From an uncultured Lachnospiraceae bacterium (GTDB taxonomy: Bacteria; Bacillota; Clostridia; Lachnospirales; Lachnospiraceae), in the NCBI GenBank assembly GCA_910585075.1, contig CAJUED010000014.1, positions 1 through 64,000 of the forward strand: DNA of 64,000 nucleotides. Reading direction: 5' to 3'. The notes under the pieces were generated by a model that did no database searches, was not told where the DNA came from, and saw only the letters and a list, made by a program, of their open reading frames with translations. The position numbers and the translations under genes were made by a program. Below, piece after piece: positions 53,385 to 62,802 of the stretch. Numbering within the stretch: position 1 is the first letter of the stretch; each line of letters opens with the position of its first letter.

Positions 53385-54242
53385 ATGGAAATAGGAAAGT
53401 TTCTGAAAAAGTATCTTACAATTACAGCGGCATCCCTTATTTTTGGTGTGGGAATCAGCTTGTTTATCGACCCTAACAATTTGGCGCCGGGCGGAGCATC
53501 CGGACTTTCCATTATTTTGAGCCGTCTGTTTCCTATTGAAACGGGAACCATGTTCCTGCTGATTAACATTCCGATTCTGATTCTGGGGGCGTGGAAGTTT
53601 GGAGTTAAGTTTATACTGTCCACTTTGTATGCTACTTTTGCGGTTTCAGCATCCACCAATCTTTTTCAGCAGCTTCCTCCGCTTACCACCCAGCCACTTC
53701 TTGGAGCTGTTTTTGGAGGCGTGCTTGTGGCCGCCGGGGTAGGGTACGTGCTGCGGGCCGGGGCCACCACGGGGGGAACCGATATTATCGTAAAATGTCT
53801 GCGGCTGAAAAAGCCCCATTTGAAAACGGGGACAATTTTTCTGGCGGTGGATTCCATTATTATAGGGATAGGCGGAATTGTATTTGGGAATGTGGAAGCG
53901 GTTCTTTACAGTGTCATATCCGCGGTGGTGACCTCCTATGTGCTTGATATGATTTTGTATGGGCGGGATGAGGCGAAACTGGTTTATATCATCAGCAATT
54001 GTTCGGCGGCCATTACGGAGCGGATTTTAAAAGAATTAAATATAGGGGTTACCCATCTTTCCGGTACGGGGGCTTATAAAGGGGAAGAAAAAAAGGTAAT
54101 CTTCTGCGTGGTAAGGAAGCAGATTGCCCATAAGGTGGAGGAGATTGTGAAGCAGGAGGATGGAAGTGCATTCATGATCATTACCAGTGCTACGGAAATA
54201 TATGGGGAAGGGTATAAGAGTTATTTTGGGGAAAAGCTGTGA
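53385..54242 (+). CDS. YitT family membrane protein
   Basis: The 285-aa protein has about five or six membrane helices (LIFGVGISLFIDPNNLAPGGASGLSI near the start) and a C-terminal soluble DUF2179-type domain (about 215-285, ISNCSAAITERILKELNIGVTHLSGTGAY, cited in part). YitT proteins are common in Firmicutes; their transport role is unproven. GGAGGT at 53375-53380 sets ATG 53385. Confidence 0.92.
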   Translation: MEIGKFLKKYLTITAASLIFGVGISLFIDPNNLAPGGASGLSIILSRLFPIETGTMFLLINIPILILGAWKFGVKFILSTLYATFAVSASTNLFQQLPPLTTQPLLGAVFGGVLVAAGVGYVLRAGATTGGTDIIVKCLRLKKPHLKTGTIFLAVDSIIIGIGGIVFGNVEAVLYSVISAVVTSYVLDMILYGRDEAKLVYIISNCSAAITERILKELNIGVTHLSGTGAYKGEEKKVIFCVVRKQIAHKVEEIVKQEDGSAFMIITSATEIYGEGYKSYFGEKL

Positions 54243-54294
54243 AAAACATATATTTAAGCATTTGCGAGACTGAAAACGAAATTTCTAATATAGT

Positions 54295-54316
54295 TTACTA
54301 TAGCTTATAATAGTAA
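54295..54316 (+). promoter_or_regulatory. Inverted repeat over the putative promoter of the Fic gene
   Basis: TTACTAT (54295-54301) and ATAGTAA (54310-54316) are perfect inverted copies around a TATAAT at 54306-54311, with the ribosome site just behind. The match suggests an operator. No good -35 box is visible. Confidence 0.5.
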
Positions 54317-54333
54317 TGAGGTGATGTGAAGTG

Positions 54334-55488
54334 ATGGAAGACCCATTTAAGGAATATATCAAAGAGTGTGAACCGGCAAAGAGGGACAAAGGATATGCGT
54401 GGCATACGGCGATCGGCCTACAGGCGGTTGATGGGCTCAAAACATCAGAATATTTGATGCATACCGCTATCCGCAATATTGAGGGTGAGATATCCTTAGA
54501 AGAAGCAAATGCACTTCTGCAGACTTATTATGAGGAAAATCCTGCCCACAGTGGGGAAGACCGTATGGAGGAGGCCGACAAGGTCGCTGCAAGAATTGCC
54601 GTGCTTTTGTCGGAGCGGGCATTTAGCTTTACACCCAATGAGTACATTTCTATTCACAGGAAACTGTTTACCGGTATTTATTCCCATGCGGGGCATATTC
54701 GGGATTATAATATTACAAAAAAGGAATGGGTGGTTGATGGAGCAACGGTGCTGTATGGCAGTGCAACAGAACCGGAAGCGACGCTTTATTATGACTTTTC
54801 CGAAGAAAAGAAGTTTTCCTATCGAAATCTCACAATGGACGAGATGATTCACCATCTTGCTGTGTTTATATCCGGACTGTGGCAAATCCATGTGTTCAGT
54901 GAGGGTAATACAAGGACGACAGCAGTATTTTTTATCAAGTATCTCCGTACGCTGGGTTTTGACGTGACGAATGATATTTTTGCCAGGAATGCATGGTATT
55001 TTCGGAATGCGCTGGTCAGGGCAAATTACAATGATTTGAAAAACGGTATTCATGAGACGACGGAGTATCTGGAATATTTTTTGCGGAATCTGTTACTGAA
55101 TGAAAATTATCCGCTTCATAACAGGACATTGCACATCAGAGGTGCAATTTTGGAAATGGCAAAACCGGATATTGAAACGGTGAAACCGGACATTGGAGTC
55201 CAAAAACCGGATATAGGGGCGGAAAAATCGGATATTGAAGCGATAAAAACGGACATCTGTGCCACAAAAGAGGATTTTGAGCAAATGTTCCGGCCGAAAA
55301 CAGCGGGCCACATTCTCAGACTGCGTGAGGCATTTCCGGAACAGAGAGTTTTTGGCCGCTCGGATGTGATGAAAGTGATTGATATAAAACCTTCCGGGGC
55401 GTCCGAACTTTTGCGGAAGATGTTGGAGTACGGAGTGATTGAAGTGGTTTCAGGGTACGGAAAAGGGAAATATCGTTTTCATTCGTGA
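54334..55488 (+). CDS. Fic domain protein with C-terminal winged helix
   Basis: The 384-aa protein has a Fic core with HVFSEGNTRTT (residues 186-194 for the motif), a variant of HxFx(D/E)GNxR, which transfers AMP or another moiety to targets. NIEG at residues 48-51 resembles the N-terminal inhibitory helix. Residues about 277-318 are six heptads of the KPDIxxx type, followed by a winged-helix-like end (FGRSDVMKVIDIKPSGASELLRKMLEYG, cited in part). This layout, Fic plus wHTH, is common in Firmicutes. ATG 54334 follows GAGGTG. No antitoxin gene is beside it. Confidence 0.9.
   Translation: MEDPFKEYIKECEPAKRDKGYAWHTAIGLQAVDGLKTSEYLMHTAIRNIEGEISLEEANALLQTYYEENPAHSGEDRMEEADKVAARIAVLLSERAFSFTPNEYISIHRKLFTGIYSHAGHIRDYNITKKEWVVDGATVLYGSATEPEATLYYDFSEEKKFSYRNLTMDEMIHHLAVFISGLWQIHVFSEGNTRTTAVFFIKYLRTLGFDVTNDIFARNAWYFRNALVRANYNDLKNGIHETTEYLEYFLRNLLLNENYPLHNRTLHIRGAILEMAKPDIETVKPDIGVQKPDIGAEKSDIEAIKTDICATKEDFEQMFRPKTAGHILRLREAFPEQRVFGRSDVMKVIDIKPSGASELLRKMLEYGVIEVVSGYGKGKYRFHS
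55162..55287 (+). repeat. 21-bp in-frame repeats in the Fic gene
   Basis: Six 21-bp units encode KPDI-type heptads between the Fic domain and the winged helix. The last two units have drifted (KTDICAT, KEDFEQM). Confidence 0.8.
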
Positions 55489-55614
55489 TTATCCAAAAAA
55501 GTAACCGGATTAATAAAATGGAAAGGATAAACAATTGAAAAAGAGGAGGATTCATAATATACTTAGGGATGGAGCGGATATACGATAAAATGGGGAAAGG
55601 TTCGGAAGATAAGT

Positions 55615-56709
55615 ATGGATAAAATGGCGGCAAAGAGGAATAAAAGGAAACAGATGCGCAGTCTTATCAGCAATATTATTTTCTGTTTGATAGCTTTGAC
55701 TGCTCTTATGGGCTGTATTGTACTGGTGCTGCAGAATCACAGCCTGCAAAATGAGAGCAGGGAGGTTATGGGCAGGCTGGAAGAACATGAGCTGGAATAT
55801 ATTTATACCCAGGAGGATTTGAACGCCTATCTGGCTGAGAATTCCATAAGGGAAAAGGAGGCTGAGAGGAACAGCATTCTCGGGGAAATAAAACAGAGGA
55901 TGAGCAGCGGGGAAAGTACGGTTTCTCTTTTGCGGAGCTTTTTCCCGGAAGAAGTGGTAGTGTATGCGGATGGGGGATATTCTTTTTTTCCTATATCCGA
56001 GACGCTGAAAAAGCACGAGTATGTTTATGAAAACTTTGTAAAACAGGAAAACAAAGAGATTGTCTATACGGATGAGGAAAAGGATATTCATTCCGTAAAA
56101 GGGATAGACGTGTCAAAGCATCAGGGAAAGATTGACTGGGAAAAGGTGTCCGGTGATGGGGTGTCCTATGCTTTTATCAGGGCAGGATATCGTGGAACCT
56201 CCGAGGGGAAACTGGTGGAGGATGAATTTTTTGTGGACAATATTGAAGGGGCCACAGAAAATGATGTGAATGTGGGAATATATTTTTACACCCAGGCAAT
56301 GACAGAGGAAGAAGCCCAGGAAGAAGCGGAGTTTGTGCTGGAGCTGATCGAACCCTACCAGGTGGACTACCCTATTGTGTTAGACCTTGAGGAATCGGAG
56401 AGCGCTTCGGCAAGAACGGCAAAAATGACAAAAGAGGAGTATACCAAAGTGGCGATTGCCTTCTGCGAGGCAGTGAGGGACGCAGGCTATACGCCCATGA
56501 TATACGGGAACCTGAAAACCTTCATGATCATGCTTGACATGGAGCAGCTTGAGGATTATGAGAAATGGTTTGCCTACTATGATGACGTGGTTTATTTCCC
56601 TTATGCCTTTAATATCTGGCAGTATTCGTCCAAAGGAAGTGTGGATGGAATCAAGGGGGATGTGGATTTGAATATCTGTATGAAGGATTATATGGTGGAA
56701 AATGAATGA
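55615..56709 (+). CDS. GH25 muramidase (lysozyme-like), membrane-anchored
   Basis: The 364-aa protein has an N-terminal signal anchor (about 17-40), a helical stalk, and a glycoside hydrolase family 25 domain (about 160-362). Family motifs are GIDVSKHQGKIDWEKV, YAFIRAGYRGTSEG, GIYFYTQAM, PIVLDLEE with the catalytic acids, and FNIWQYSS. It would cleave peptidoglycan. It is encoded just upstream of, and overlapping by 8 nt, an AraC regulator. Confidence 0.94.
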   Translation: MDKMAAKRNKRKQMRSLISNIIFCLIALTALMGCIVLVLQNHSLQNESREVMGRLEEHELEYIYTQEDLNAYLAENSIREKEAERNSILGEIKQRMSSGESTVSLLRSFFPEEVVVYADGGYSFFPISETLKKHEYVYENFVKQENKEIVYTDEEKDIHSVKGIDVSKHQGKIDWEKVSGDGVSYAFIRAGYRGTSEGKLVEDEFFVDNIEGATENDVNVGIYFYTQAMTEEEAQEEAEFVLELIEPYQVDYPIVLDLEESESASARTAKMTKEEYTKVAIAFCEAVRDAGYTPMIYGNLKTFMIMLDMEQLEDYEKWFAYYDDVVYFPYAFNIWQYSSKGSVDGIKGDVDLNICMKDYMVENE

Positions 56710-57550
56710 AATCAGGGAGTCGGTTAAAAGCGGATATTTGCTGGAAAAATTCAGGCTGTTTTATTTAAAGGATGCAAGCAGCAGGGAGTATGTTTATCAT
56801 TATCATGACTTTCACAAATTAATCTGGTTTATTTCGGGGAATGTGGAGTATCATATTGAGGGAAAGGCCTACAAATTGGAGCCTCACGATATTTTGCTTG
56901 TGAGGAAAGGGGAAATACATAAACCTTTTGTGGATTTTACTACGCCCTATGAGCGGTATGTATTTTATATTTCCGGTGATTTTTTGGAAGAACACTCAGA
57001 GGGTGATGACAGGCTGGATTTGTGCTTTCGGATGGCGGTGAAAGAACAGGGCAATGTGATTCACTTATCACCGGCGGACAGCGGAAAGCTGTTTGAGGCA
57101 GTAAAGCAGATTGAAAAGCTCAACTATGACAACGCCTATGCAAAGGATATGTACAGCAGAGTTTCTTTTTTGAAATTTTTGATTGAGCTGAACAGGTGCT
57201 GTATTGACAGCCCCGAGGTTTTCCACAAGATGGCCAGATATGACAAGAAAATTGTGGAGATGATTCATTACATCAATGAAAATCTCTCAAAGGATTTGAC
57301 CATTGAGACACTGTCTGCCCGATTTTATTTAAGTAAGTATCATATGATGCGGAAATTTAAGGAGGAGACAGGGTATTCCATGCATCAGTACATACTGGAG
57401 AAGCGTATTCTGGCGGCAAAGGGGCTGATTCTCACAGGAATGCCTGCGACCCTTGCCAGTATGGAATGCGGCTTTAAGGATTATTCTACCTTCAGCAGGG
57501 CCTATAAGAAGCTCTTGGGGCAGATGCCCTCGGATGTTTATGGAAAATAA
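56702..57550 (+). CDS. AraC-family transcriptional regulator
   Basis: The 282-aa protein has an N-terminal cupin-like sensor domain (about 30-150, HYHDFHKLIWFISGNVEYHIEGKAYKL cited in part) and two C-terminal helix-turn-helix motifs (about 185-282; LSKDLTIETLSARFYLSKYHM, MECGFKDYSTFSRAYKKLLGQMPSD, cited in parts). Its ligand is unknown, probably a sugar or wall component. It is coupled to the GH25 gene. A strong terminator follows. Confidence 0.94.
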   Translation: MNEIRESVKSGYLLEKFRLFYLKDASSREYVYHYHDFHKLIWFISGNVEYHIEGKAYKLEPHDILLVRKGEIHKPFVDFTTPYERYVFYISGDFLEEHSEGDDRLDLCFRMAVKEQGNVIHLSPADSGKLFEAVKQIEKLNYDNAYAKDMYSRVSFLKFLIELNRCCIDSPEVFHKMARYDKKIVEMIHYINENLSKDLTIETLSARFYLSKYHMMRKFKEETGYSMHQYILEKRILAAKGLILTGMPATLASMECGFKDYSTFSRAYKKLLGQMPSDVYGK

Positions 57551-57673
57551 TTAATATACTATTGAAAATTTTATTTTACACTTGCGTAGGAGAAACGAAT
57601 CTGCTACAATAGAAATTGCAGTCAGAAAATTTCTGATTTGCCTGAAATTAGGTAAAAATTCCCCTTTTACACT

Positions 57674-57708
57674 GAGCGGGCTGGAAACTTGTTTCCGCCC
57701 GCTCTTTT
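57674..57708 (+). terminator. Terminator after the AraC regulator gene
   Basis: GAGCGGGC (57674-57681) pairs with GCCCGCTC, with GGAAAC/GTTTCC extending the stem inside, and TTTT follows. It lies about 125 nt after the stop codon. Confidence 0.9.
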
Positions 57709-57825
57709 ATGCACAGGGCCCCACACGCGCAAAACTGCACACATGCAAAATTGCATATGCAAAATAGTACACACAAAATTGCGTGGGAAATTGGGTAACA
57801 GTTCAGCCGAAGGCCGAACTGTCAC
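57705..57825 (+). repeat. Composite dispersed intergenic element
   Basis: TTTATGCACAGGG, CCCCACACGCGCAAAA and AAAATTGCGTGGGAAATTGG resemble the segment at 1208-1255. It ends in a palindrome with arms CAGTTCAGCC (from 57799) and GGCCGAACTG around GAA. Confidence 0.6.
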
Positions 57826-58010
57826 GACGTTTGCTTTAAGAAGTATATATAGTGAAAAAATCAGGCTATACTAAGTAAATAACCCACTGCAAGCAGCGGG
57901 ACATATAATACACGCAGCAGTCGTCTAAGGTTAAGAGAATATGTTCTTGGCAAGTATGACTTTGACTGGCTGCCGGCGGGAATAAAAAACGGGAAGGATG
58001 AGGTATTTTT

Positions 58011-60935
58011 ATGCAGCAGATTGAAAAAATGGATGCCTATCAGGTAATTGAGAGACGGAAAATCAGTGACTTGAATTCGGAAGGGTATATTTTAAGGCAC
58101 AAAAAGACCGGAGCGTCGGTGACCCTTCTGCTGAACGATGATGAAAATAAGGTATTTTACATTGGCTTTCGCACGCCGCCCAAGGACAGTACCGGTGTTG
58201 CCCATATTCTGGAGCATTCCGTTCTGTGCGGCTCTAAAAATTTCCCTGTAAAGGATCCTTTTATTGAACTGGCAAAGGGTTCCTTAAACACTTTTTTAAA
58301 TGCAATGACCTATCCGGACAAGACGGTATACCCTGTGGCGAGCTGCAACGATAAGGATTTCAAAAACCTGGTGCATGTTTATCTGGATGCGGTTTTTTAT
58401 CCAAACATTTATAAAGAGGAGAAGATTTTCAGGCAGGAGGGCTGGCACTATGAGATGGAGAACACCTCGGACGAGCTGACCATCAACGGTGTGGTATACA
58501 ACGAAATGAAAGGCGCCTTCTCCTCCCCGGATGATGTTGTGGAGAGGGAAATCATGAATTCCCTTTATCCGGATATAACCTACGGTCTTGAGTCAGGCGG
58601 CGACCCGGACTGCATACCGGAGCTTACCTACGAAGAATTTCTGGCTTTCCACGAAAAATATTATCATCCCTCCAACAGTTATATTTATCTGTACGGAAAT
58701 ATGGATGCGGCGGAGTATCTTTCTTTCATAGATGAGAAGTATTTATCCTCTTTTGATGCCTTGAAAGTGGATTCACAGATTGGCATGCAGAAGGCCTTTT
58801 CCGCTCCCAGGGAGCTGGTAAAGGAATATCCTGTTATGGAGGACGACTCTGTCCTTGAGAACACTTATCTTACTTACAATGTTTCCATGGGCACCAGCCT
58901 TGATAAGAAACTTTATATTGCAATGGATGTGCTTGACTATGTGCTTTGCTCTGCGCCGGGAGCTCCGATAAAGCAGGCACTGATTGACAAGGGAATCGGT
59001 AAGGATGTGTACAGCAGCCTGGAAAACGGCATTTATCAGCCGTACTTTTCCATAATTGCCAAGAATGCGGAAAGTAATCAGAAGGAAGAATTTGTTGCCA
59101 CCATCCATGAAGTCCTGAAAAATGTGGTGTCGGAGGGCCTGGATGAGAAGGCTCTGGCGGCTGCCATCAATTATTTTGAATTCCGGTACAGGGAGGCAGA
59201 TTTCGGCTCTTATCCAAGAGGACTGATGATTGGGCTTCAGGCTCTGGACAGCTGGCTTTATGAGGTTGAAGGGCCTTTTATGCATATAGAAGCAAATCAG
59301 ACCTATGGGGAGCTTAAGGCGTCCATAAGCACAGGCTATTTTGAGGGCCTGATTGAAAAGTATATTCTGGAAAATCCCCATAAATCCATTATGGAGGTAA
59401 GGCCTGTACAGGGATTGACCACCAGAAAGGACAAAGAGCTCCATGAAAAGCTGCAGGCCTACAAAGACACCCTTTCCATGGAGGAAAAGCAGGAGATTGT
59501 GGATAAGACCGAGGCGCTTCGGGCTTATCAGGAGGAGGAAAATTCAAAAGAAGACTTGGAAACCATTCCCCTGCTGACCAGAGAGGACATGAAAAAGGAA
59601 GCGTCCGGTTATATCAACGAGGTGCGAAAGGCGGGGGATACCACCGTTCTTTTCCATGATATTTTTACAAACGGCATTGGCTATCTGAACCTTGTGTTTG
59701 ATTTGAAGGACGTGCCTGCGGAGTTGTTCCCCTATGTGGGGATTTTGAAATCTGTGCTGATGATGGTGGATACGGAGCATTTCAGCTACAGCCAGCTGTT
59801 TAACGAAGTGAACATTCATACCGGCGGCATTAAAACGGCGGTAAACACCTATACGAACGCGGAGGATTTAAAGAAATACAAGGTTACGCTGGAAATCCGC
59901 TCAAAAGCCCTTTATGAAAAGAAGGAAAAGGCTATGGAGCTGATGCAGGAGATTCTGCTTACCTCTAAGTTTGACGATACGAAGCGCCTTTATGAAATTC
60001 TTGCGGAGACAAAATCCAGAATGCAGGCAGTGATGACCGGGGCGGGCCATTCCGTTGCAAGCATACGGGCTCTTTCCTATTTTTCACCTACTGCGGCTGT
60101 ATCGGAGCAGATTAGCGGGATTCCTCAGTACAGGCTGCTTGAGGAGCTGCTGAAGGATTTTGAGAGCAGAAAGGCGCAGGTTGTTCAGAACTTAAAAGAC
60201 CTGGTAGGGTATATTTTCAGACCGGAAAACCTGCTGGTGGATTATACGGGAACTGCCGAGAGTTATCCGGGCCTTGTAGAGTTGGTGGAAGATTTGAAAG
60301 CAAATCTGTATACCGGTCAGGTGAGAGGGGAGAGCTTTGTGCCTATCCTTGTAAAGAAAAATGAAGCTTTCATGACAGCGGGCCAGGTACAGTATGTATG
60401 CCGGGCCGGGAACTTTATAGACAAAGGACTGCCTTACACAGGTGCTCTTAAGGTGCTTAAGGTGATGATGGGCTATGATTACCTGTGGAATCAGGTGCGG
60501 GTAAAGGGCGGCGCCTACGGGTGCATGTGCGGCTTTTACAGAAACGGGGACGGCTATTTTGTGTCCTACAGGGATCCAAATCTGAAAAAGACCGTGGATG
60601 TTTATGAACAGGCGGCTGAGTATATCCAAAATGTGAAGCTGGACGAGCGGACCGTGACCCAGTTTATCATAGGTGCAATCAGCGAGCTTGATACGCCCAT
60701 GACTCCGGCAACCAGAGGAATCTATTCCCTTGGAGGATATATGACAGGGCTTTCCATGGAAAGAGTGCAGAGGGAGAGGGATGAGCTTTTAGCTGTGACG
60801 AAGGAAGAACTTCAGGGGCTTTGCAGATATGTGAGGGCATTTATGGAGGATGAGTGCCTTTGCGTGGTGGGCAATGGAGAGAAGATAAAGGAAGACGAAG
60901 GAATGTTTTTACAGGTGGAGCAGTTGTTTCATTAA
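58011..60935 (+). CDS. M16C family zinc peptidase (PreP/insulinase-like)
   Basis: The 974-aa protein has the inverted zinc motif HILEH (65-69) with downstream Glu in NGVVYNEMKGAF, and the four-domain length of the M16C group (presequence protease). It would degrade peptides in the cytoplasm, as no signal is seen. The C-terminal Arg/Tyr-containing substrate segment GGAYGCMCGFYRNGDGYF is present. GGATGAGGT precedes ATG 58011. asnS follows 153 nt later. Confidence 0.95.
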   Translation: MQQIEKMDAYQVIERRKISDLNSEGYILRHKKTGASVTLLLNDDENKVFYIGFRTPPKDSTGVAHILEHSVLCGSKNFPVKDPFIELAKGSLNTFLNAMTYPDKTVYPVASCNDKDFKNLVHVYLDAVFYPNIYKEEKIFRQEGWHYEMENTSDELTINGVVYNEMKGAFSSPDDVVEREIMNSLYPDITYGLESGGDPDCIPELTYEEFLAFHEKYYHPSNSYIYLYGNMDAAEYLSFIDEKYLSSFDALKVDSQIGMQKAFSAPRELVKEYPVMEDDSVLENTYLTYNVSMGTSLDKKLYIAMDVLDYVLCSAPGAPIKQALIDKGIGKDVYSSLENGIYQPYFSIIAKNAESNQKEEFVATIHEVLKNVVSEGLDEKALAAAINYFEFRYREADFGSYPRGLMIGLQALDSWLYEVEGPFMHIEANQTYGELKASISTGYFEGLIEKYILENPHKSIMEVRPVQGLTTRKDKELHEKLQAYKDTLSMEEKQEIVDKTEALRAYQEEENSKEDLETIPLLTREDMKKEASGYINEVRKAGDTTVLFHDIFTNGIGYLNLVFDLKDVPAELFPYVGILKSVLMMVDTEHFSYSQLFNEVNIHTGGIKTAVNTYTNAEDLKKYKVTLEIRSKALYEKKEKAMELMQEILLTSKFDDTKRLYEILAETKSRMQAVMTGAGHSVASIRALSYFSPTAAVSEQISGIPQYRLLEELLKDFESRKAQVVQNLKDLVGYIFRPENLLVDYTGTAESYPGLVELVEDLKANLYTGQVRGESFVPILVKKNEAFMTAGQVQYVCRAGNFIDKGLPYTGALKVLKVMMGYDYLWNQVRVKGGAYGCMCGFYRNGDGYFVSYRDPNLKKTVDVYEQAAEYIQNVKLDERTVTQFIIGAISELDTPMTPATRGIYSLGGYMTGLSMERVQRERDELLAVTKEELQGLCRYVRAFMEDECLCVVGNGEKIKEDEGMFLQVEQLFH

Positions 60936-61088
60936 AGTATATATCGGTATTTCATGAATGAAACAGAGGGTCTTGCGATTTTTGGACGAAAATGCTATCA
61001 TGGAAAACAGATTTGTTATACGATAAAACAGATAGCCCGCGTGGCGGGTGGTCCTTATGATATCAAACAGGAGAAGGAGGGCTGCGGG

Positions 61089-62480
61089 ATGCAGTTGACA
61101 ACAATCAGAGAAATTTTTAAAAACAGGGAAGAATATCTGGACAAGAAGGTACGTGTCGGCGGATGGGTGCGGAGTATACGTGACTCTAAAACCTTTGGAT
61201 TTATTGTGCTCAACGACGGTACGTTTTTTGACCCTTTACAGGTGGTATATCATGATGCTATGGAGAACTTTGCGGAGATTTCCAGGCTGAACGTAGGTGC
61301 GGCAATTATTGTGGAAGGGACGCTGGTTCCCACGCCCCAGGCAAAGCAGCCTTTTGAGATTCAGGCGGACAGCATTTGTGTGGAGGGGGAATCCACGCCG
61401 GATTATCCCTTACAGAAGAAGCGCCACAGCATGGAGTACTTGCGGACGATTTCCCATCTGCGTCCAAGGACCAACACTTTTCAGGCGGTTTTCCGTGTGC
61501 GGTCTCTGACTGCCTATGCCATTCATAAATTCTTCCAGGAGAGAGACTTTGTGTATGTGCATACGCCGCTGATTACGGGAAGCGACTGTGAGGGAGCCGG
61601 AGAGATGTTCCAGGTTACCACCTTAGACCTTGCCAATATTCCAATGACAGAGGATGGAAAGGTGGACTTTTCCCAGGATTTCTTTAACAAACCCACGAAC
61701 CTGACGGTCAGCGGCCAGTTAAACGGGGAAACTTATGCCCAGGCTTTCCGCAATATCTATACTTTTGGTCCTACCTTCCGGGCGGAAAATTCCAACACAA
61801 CCCGCCATGCGGCTGAGTTCTGGATGATTGAGCCGGAAATAGCCTTTGCCGATCTTGACGACGATATGATGCTGGCGGAGTCCATGCTGAAATATATTAT
61901 CCGGTATGTGTTAGAGCAGGCTCCCGAGGAAATGAATTTCTTTAATTCCTTTATTGATAAGGGGCTTTTGGAGAGACTTGATAACGTTGTGAATTCTGAT
62001 TTTGCCCGTGTTACTTATACGGAGGCAATTGACATATTAAGTAAAAACAACGACAATTTTGAGTATAAGGTGTCCTGGGGCTGTGATTTGCAGACGGAGC
62101 ACGAGCGTTATCTGACGGAACAGGTGTTTAAGCGTCCCGTATTTGTAACAGACTATCCCAAGGAAATCAAAGCTTTTTACATGAAGCTCAATGAGGATGG
62201 TAAAACAGTTGCGGCGGTTGACTGTCTGGTGCCGGGAATTGGAGAGATTATTGGAGGAAGCCAGAGGGAGGACGATTACGAGAAGCTGGTAAAACGTATG
62301 GATGAACTGGGGCTTAACAGTGAGGACTATGATTTCTATTTAGACCTGCGCAAGTATGGAAGCACCAGACATGCGGGATTCGGCCTTGGCTTTGAGAGAT
62401 GCGTTATGTATCTGACGGGAATGAGCAACATCAGAGACGTAATTCCCTTCCCGAGAACCGTAAACAATTGTGAGCTGTAA
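61089..62480 (+). CDS. asnS: Asparagine-tRNA ligase
   Basis: The enzyme charges tRNA-Asn. The 463-aa class IIb synthetase has an N-terminal OB-fold anticodon domain (VRVGGWVRSIRDSKTFGFIVLNDGT, cited in part), motif 2 FRAENSNTTRHAAEFWMIEPE-type sequence (abbreviated), and motif 3 GFGLGFERCVMYLTGM. ATG 61089 follows GAAGGAGG at 61073-61080; the in-frame ATG at 60954 would add 45 atypical residues. No full T-box leader was found. Confidence 0.96.
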   Translation: MQLTTIREIFKNREEYLDKKVRVGGWVRSIRDSKTFGFIVLNDGTFFDPLQVVYHDAMENFAEISRLNVGAAIIVEGTLVPTPQAKQPFEIQADSICVEGESTPDYPLQKKRHSMEYLRTISHLRPRTNTFQAVFRVRSLTAYAIHKFFQERDFVYVHTPLITGSDCEGAGEMFQVTTLDLANIPMTEDGKVDFSQDFFNKPTNLTVSGQLNGETYAQAFRNIYTFGPTFRAENSNTTRHAAEFWMIEPEIAFADLDDDMMLAESMLKYIIRYVLEQAPEEMNFFNSFIDKGLLERLDNVVNSDFARVTYTEAIDILSKNNDNFEYKVSWGCDLQTEHERYLTEQVFKRPVFVTDYPKEIKAFYMKLNEDGKTVAAVDCLVPGIGEIIGGSQREDDYEKLVKRMDELGLNSEDYDFYLDLRKYGSTRHAGFGLGFERCVMYLTGMSNIRDVIPFPRTVNNCEL

Positions 62481-62802
62481 TATGGTAACAGTTCAGCCAT
62501 GCAAAATTTGATATACAAAATGACGTTGGGAGCTTGCTCACATAAGGCATTTTGTATATCGAATTTTATAGGGCGGATGCCCGACATGAAATAAGGTGTA
62601 AAGTCCGGCCGTAGGATTTGTGCTTGGAAGATTATCAGAAACATGACGGCTTTTTTCAGAGCAGATGGCCTGAAATCGGTAAAAGCAGCAGGAGGACTTT
62701 GCACCTTTATTCATAGAATAAGCCGGCACGCAAAGTAACAGCATTTGATATGATTAACAAAAGTGGTTTACAATAGTACAAAATGTTGAGTGAAGAATGC
62801 AT
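62481..62802 (+). repeat. asnS downstream gap: dispersed motif and long hairpin
   Basis: GTAACAGTTCAGCC at 62485-62498 is followed by a 20-bp inverted repeat with one mismatch: left arm 62503-62522 (ATATACAAAATG at its inner end) and right arm 62548-62567, with a 25-nt loop. It may terminate asnS or be a repeat element. The rest, to 62802, shows nothing clear apart from the start region of the next gene. Confidence 0.65.

Larger units (their letters stand above)
57551..58010 (+). other. Gap before the M16C peptidase gene
   Basis: This 460-nt gap holds the AraC terminator (57674-57708), a copy of the TTTATGCACAG element (about 57705-57794), and the palindrome GTAACAGTTCAGCC..GGCCGAACTGTCAC (57795-57825). 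The remaining 185 nt to the next gene show no promoter with certainty and no gene. Confidence 0.6.

Noticed and set aside
53237..53476. Open frame overlapping the start of the YitT gene
   Set aside because: It runs through the long hairpin at 53268-53324, has no ribosome site and no recognisable family; the YitT frame is far better supported.
60936..61088. Possible T-box leader before asnS (GGCGGGTGGTCC)
   Set aside because: A fragment resembles the T-box antiterminator GGGTGG but the leader is only about 150 nt, no specifier loop with an Asn codon is evident and there is no terminator stem.
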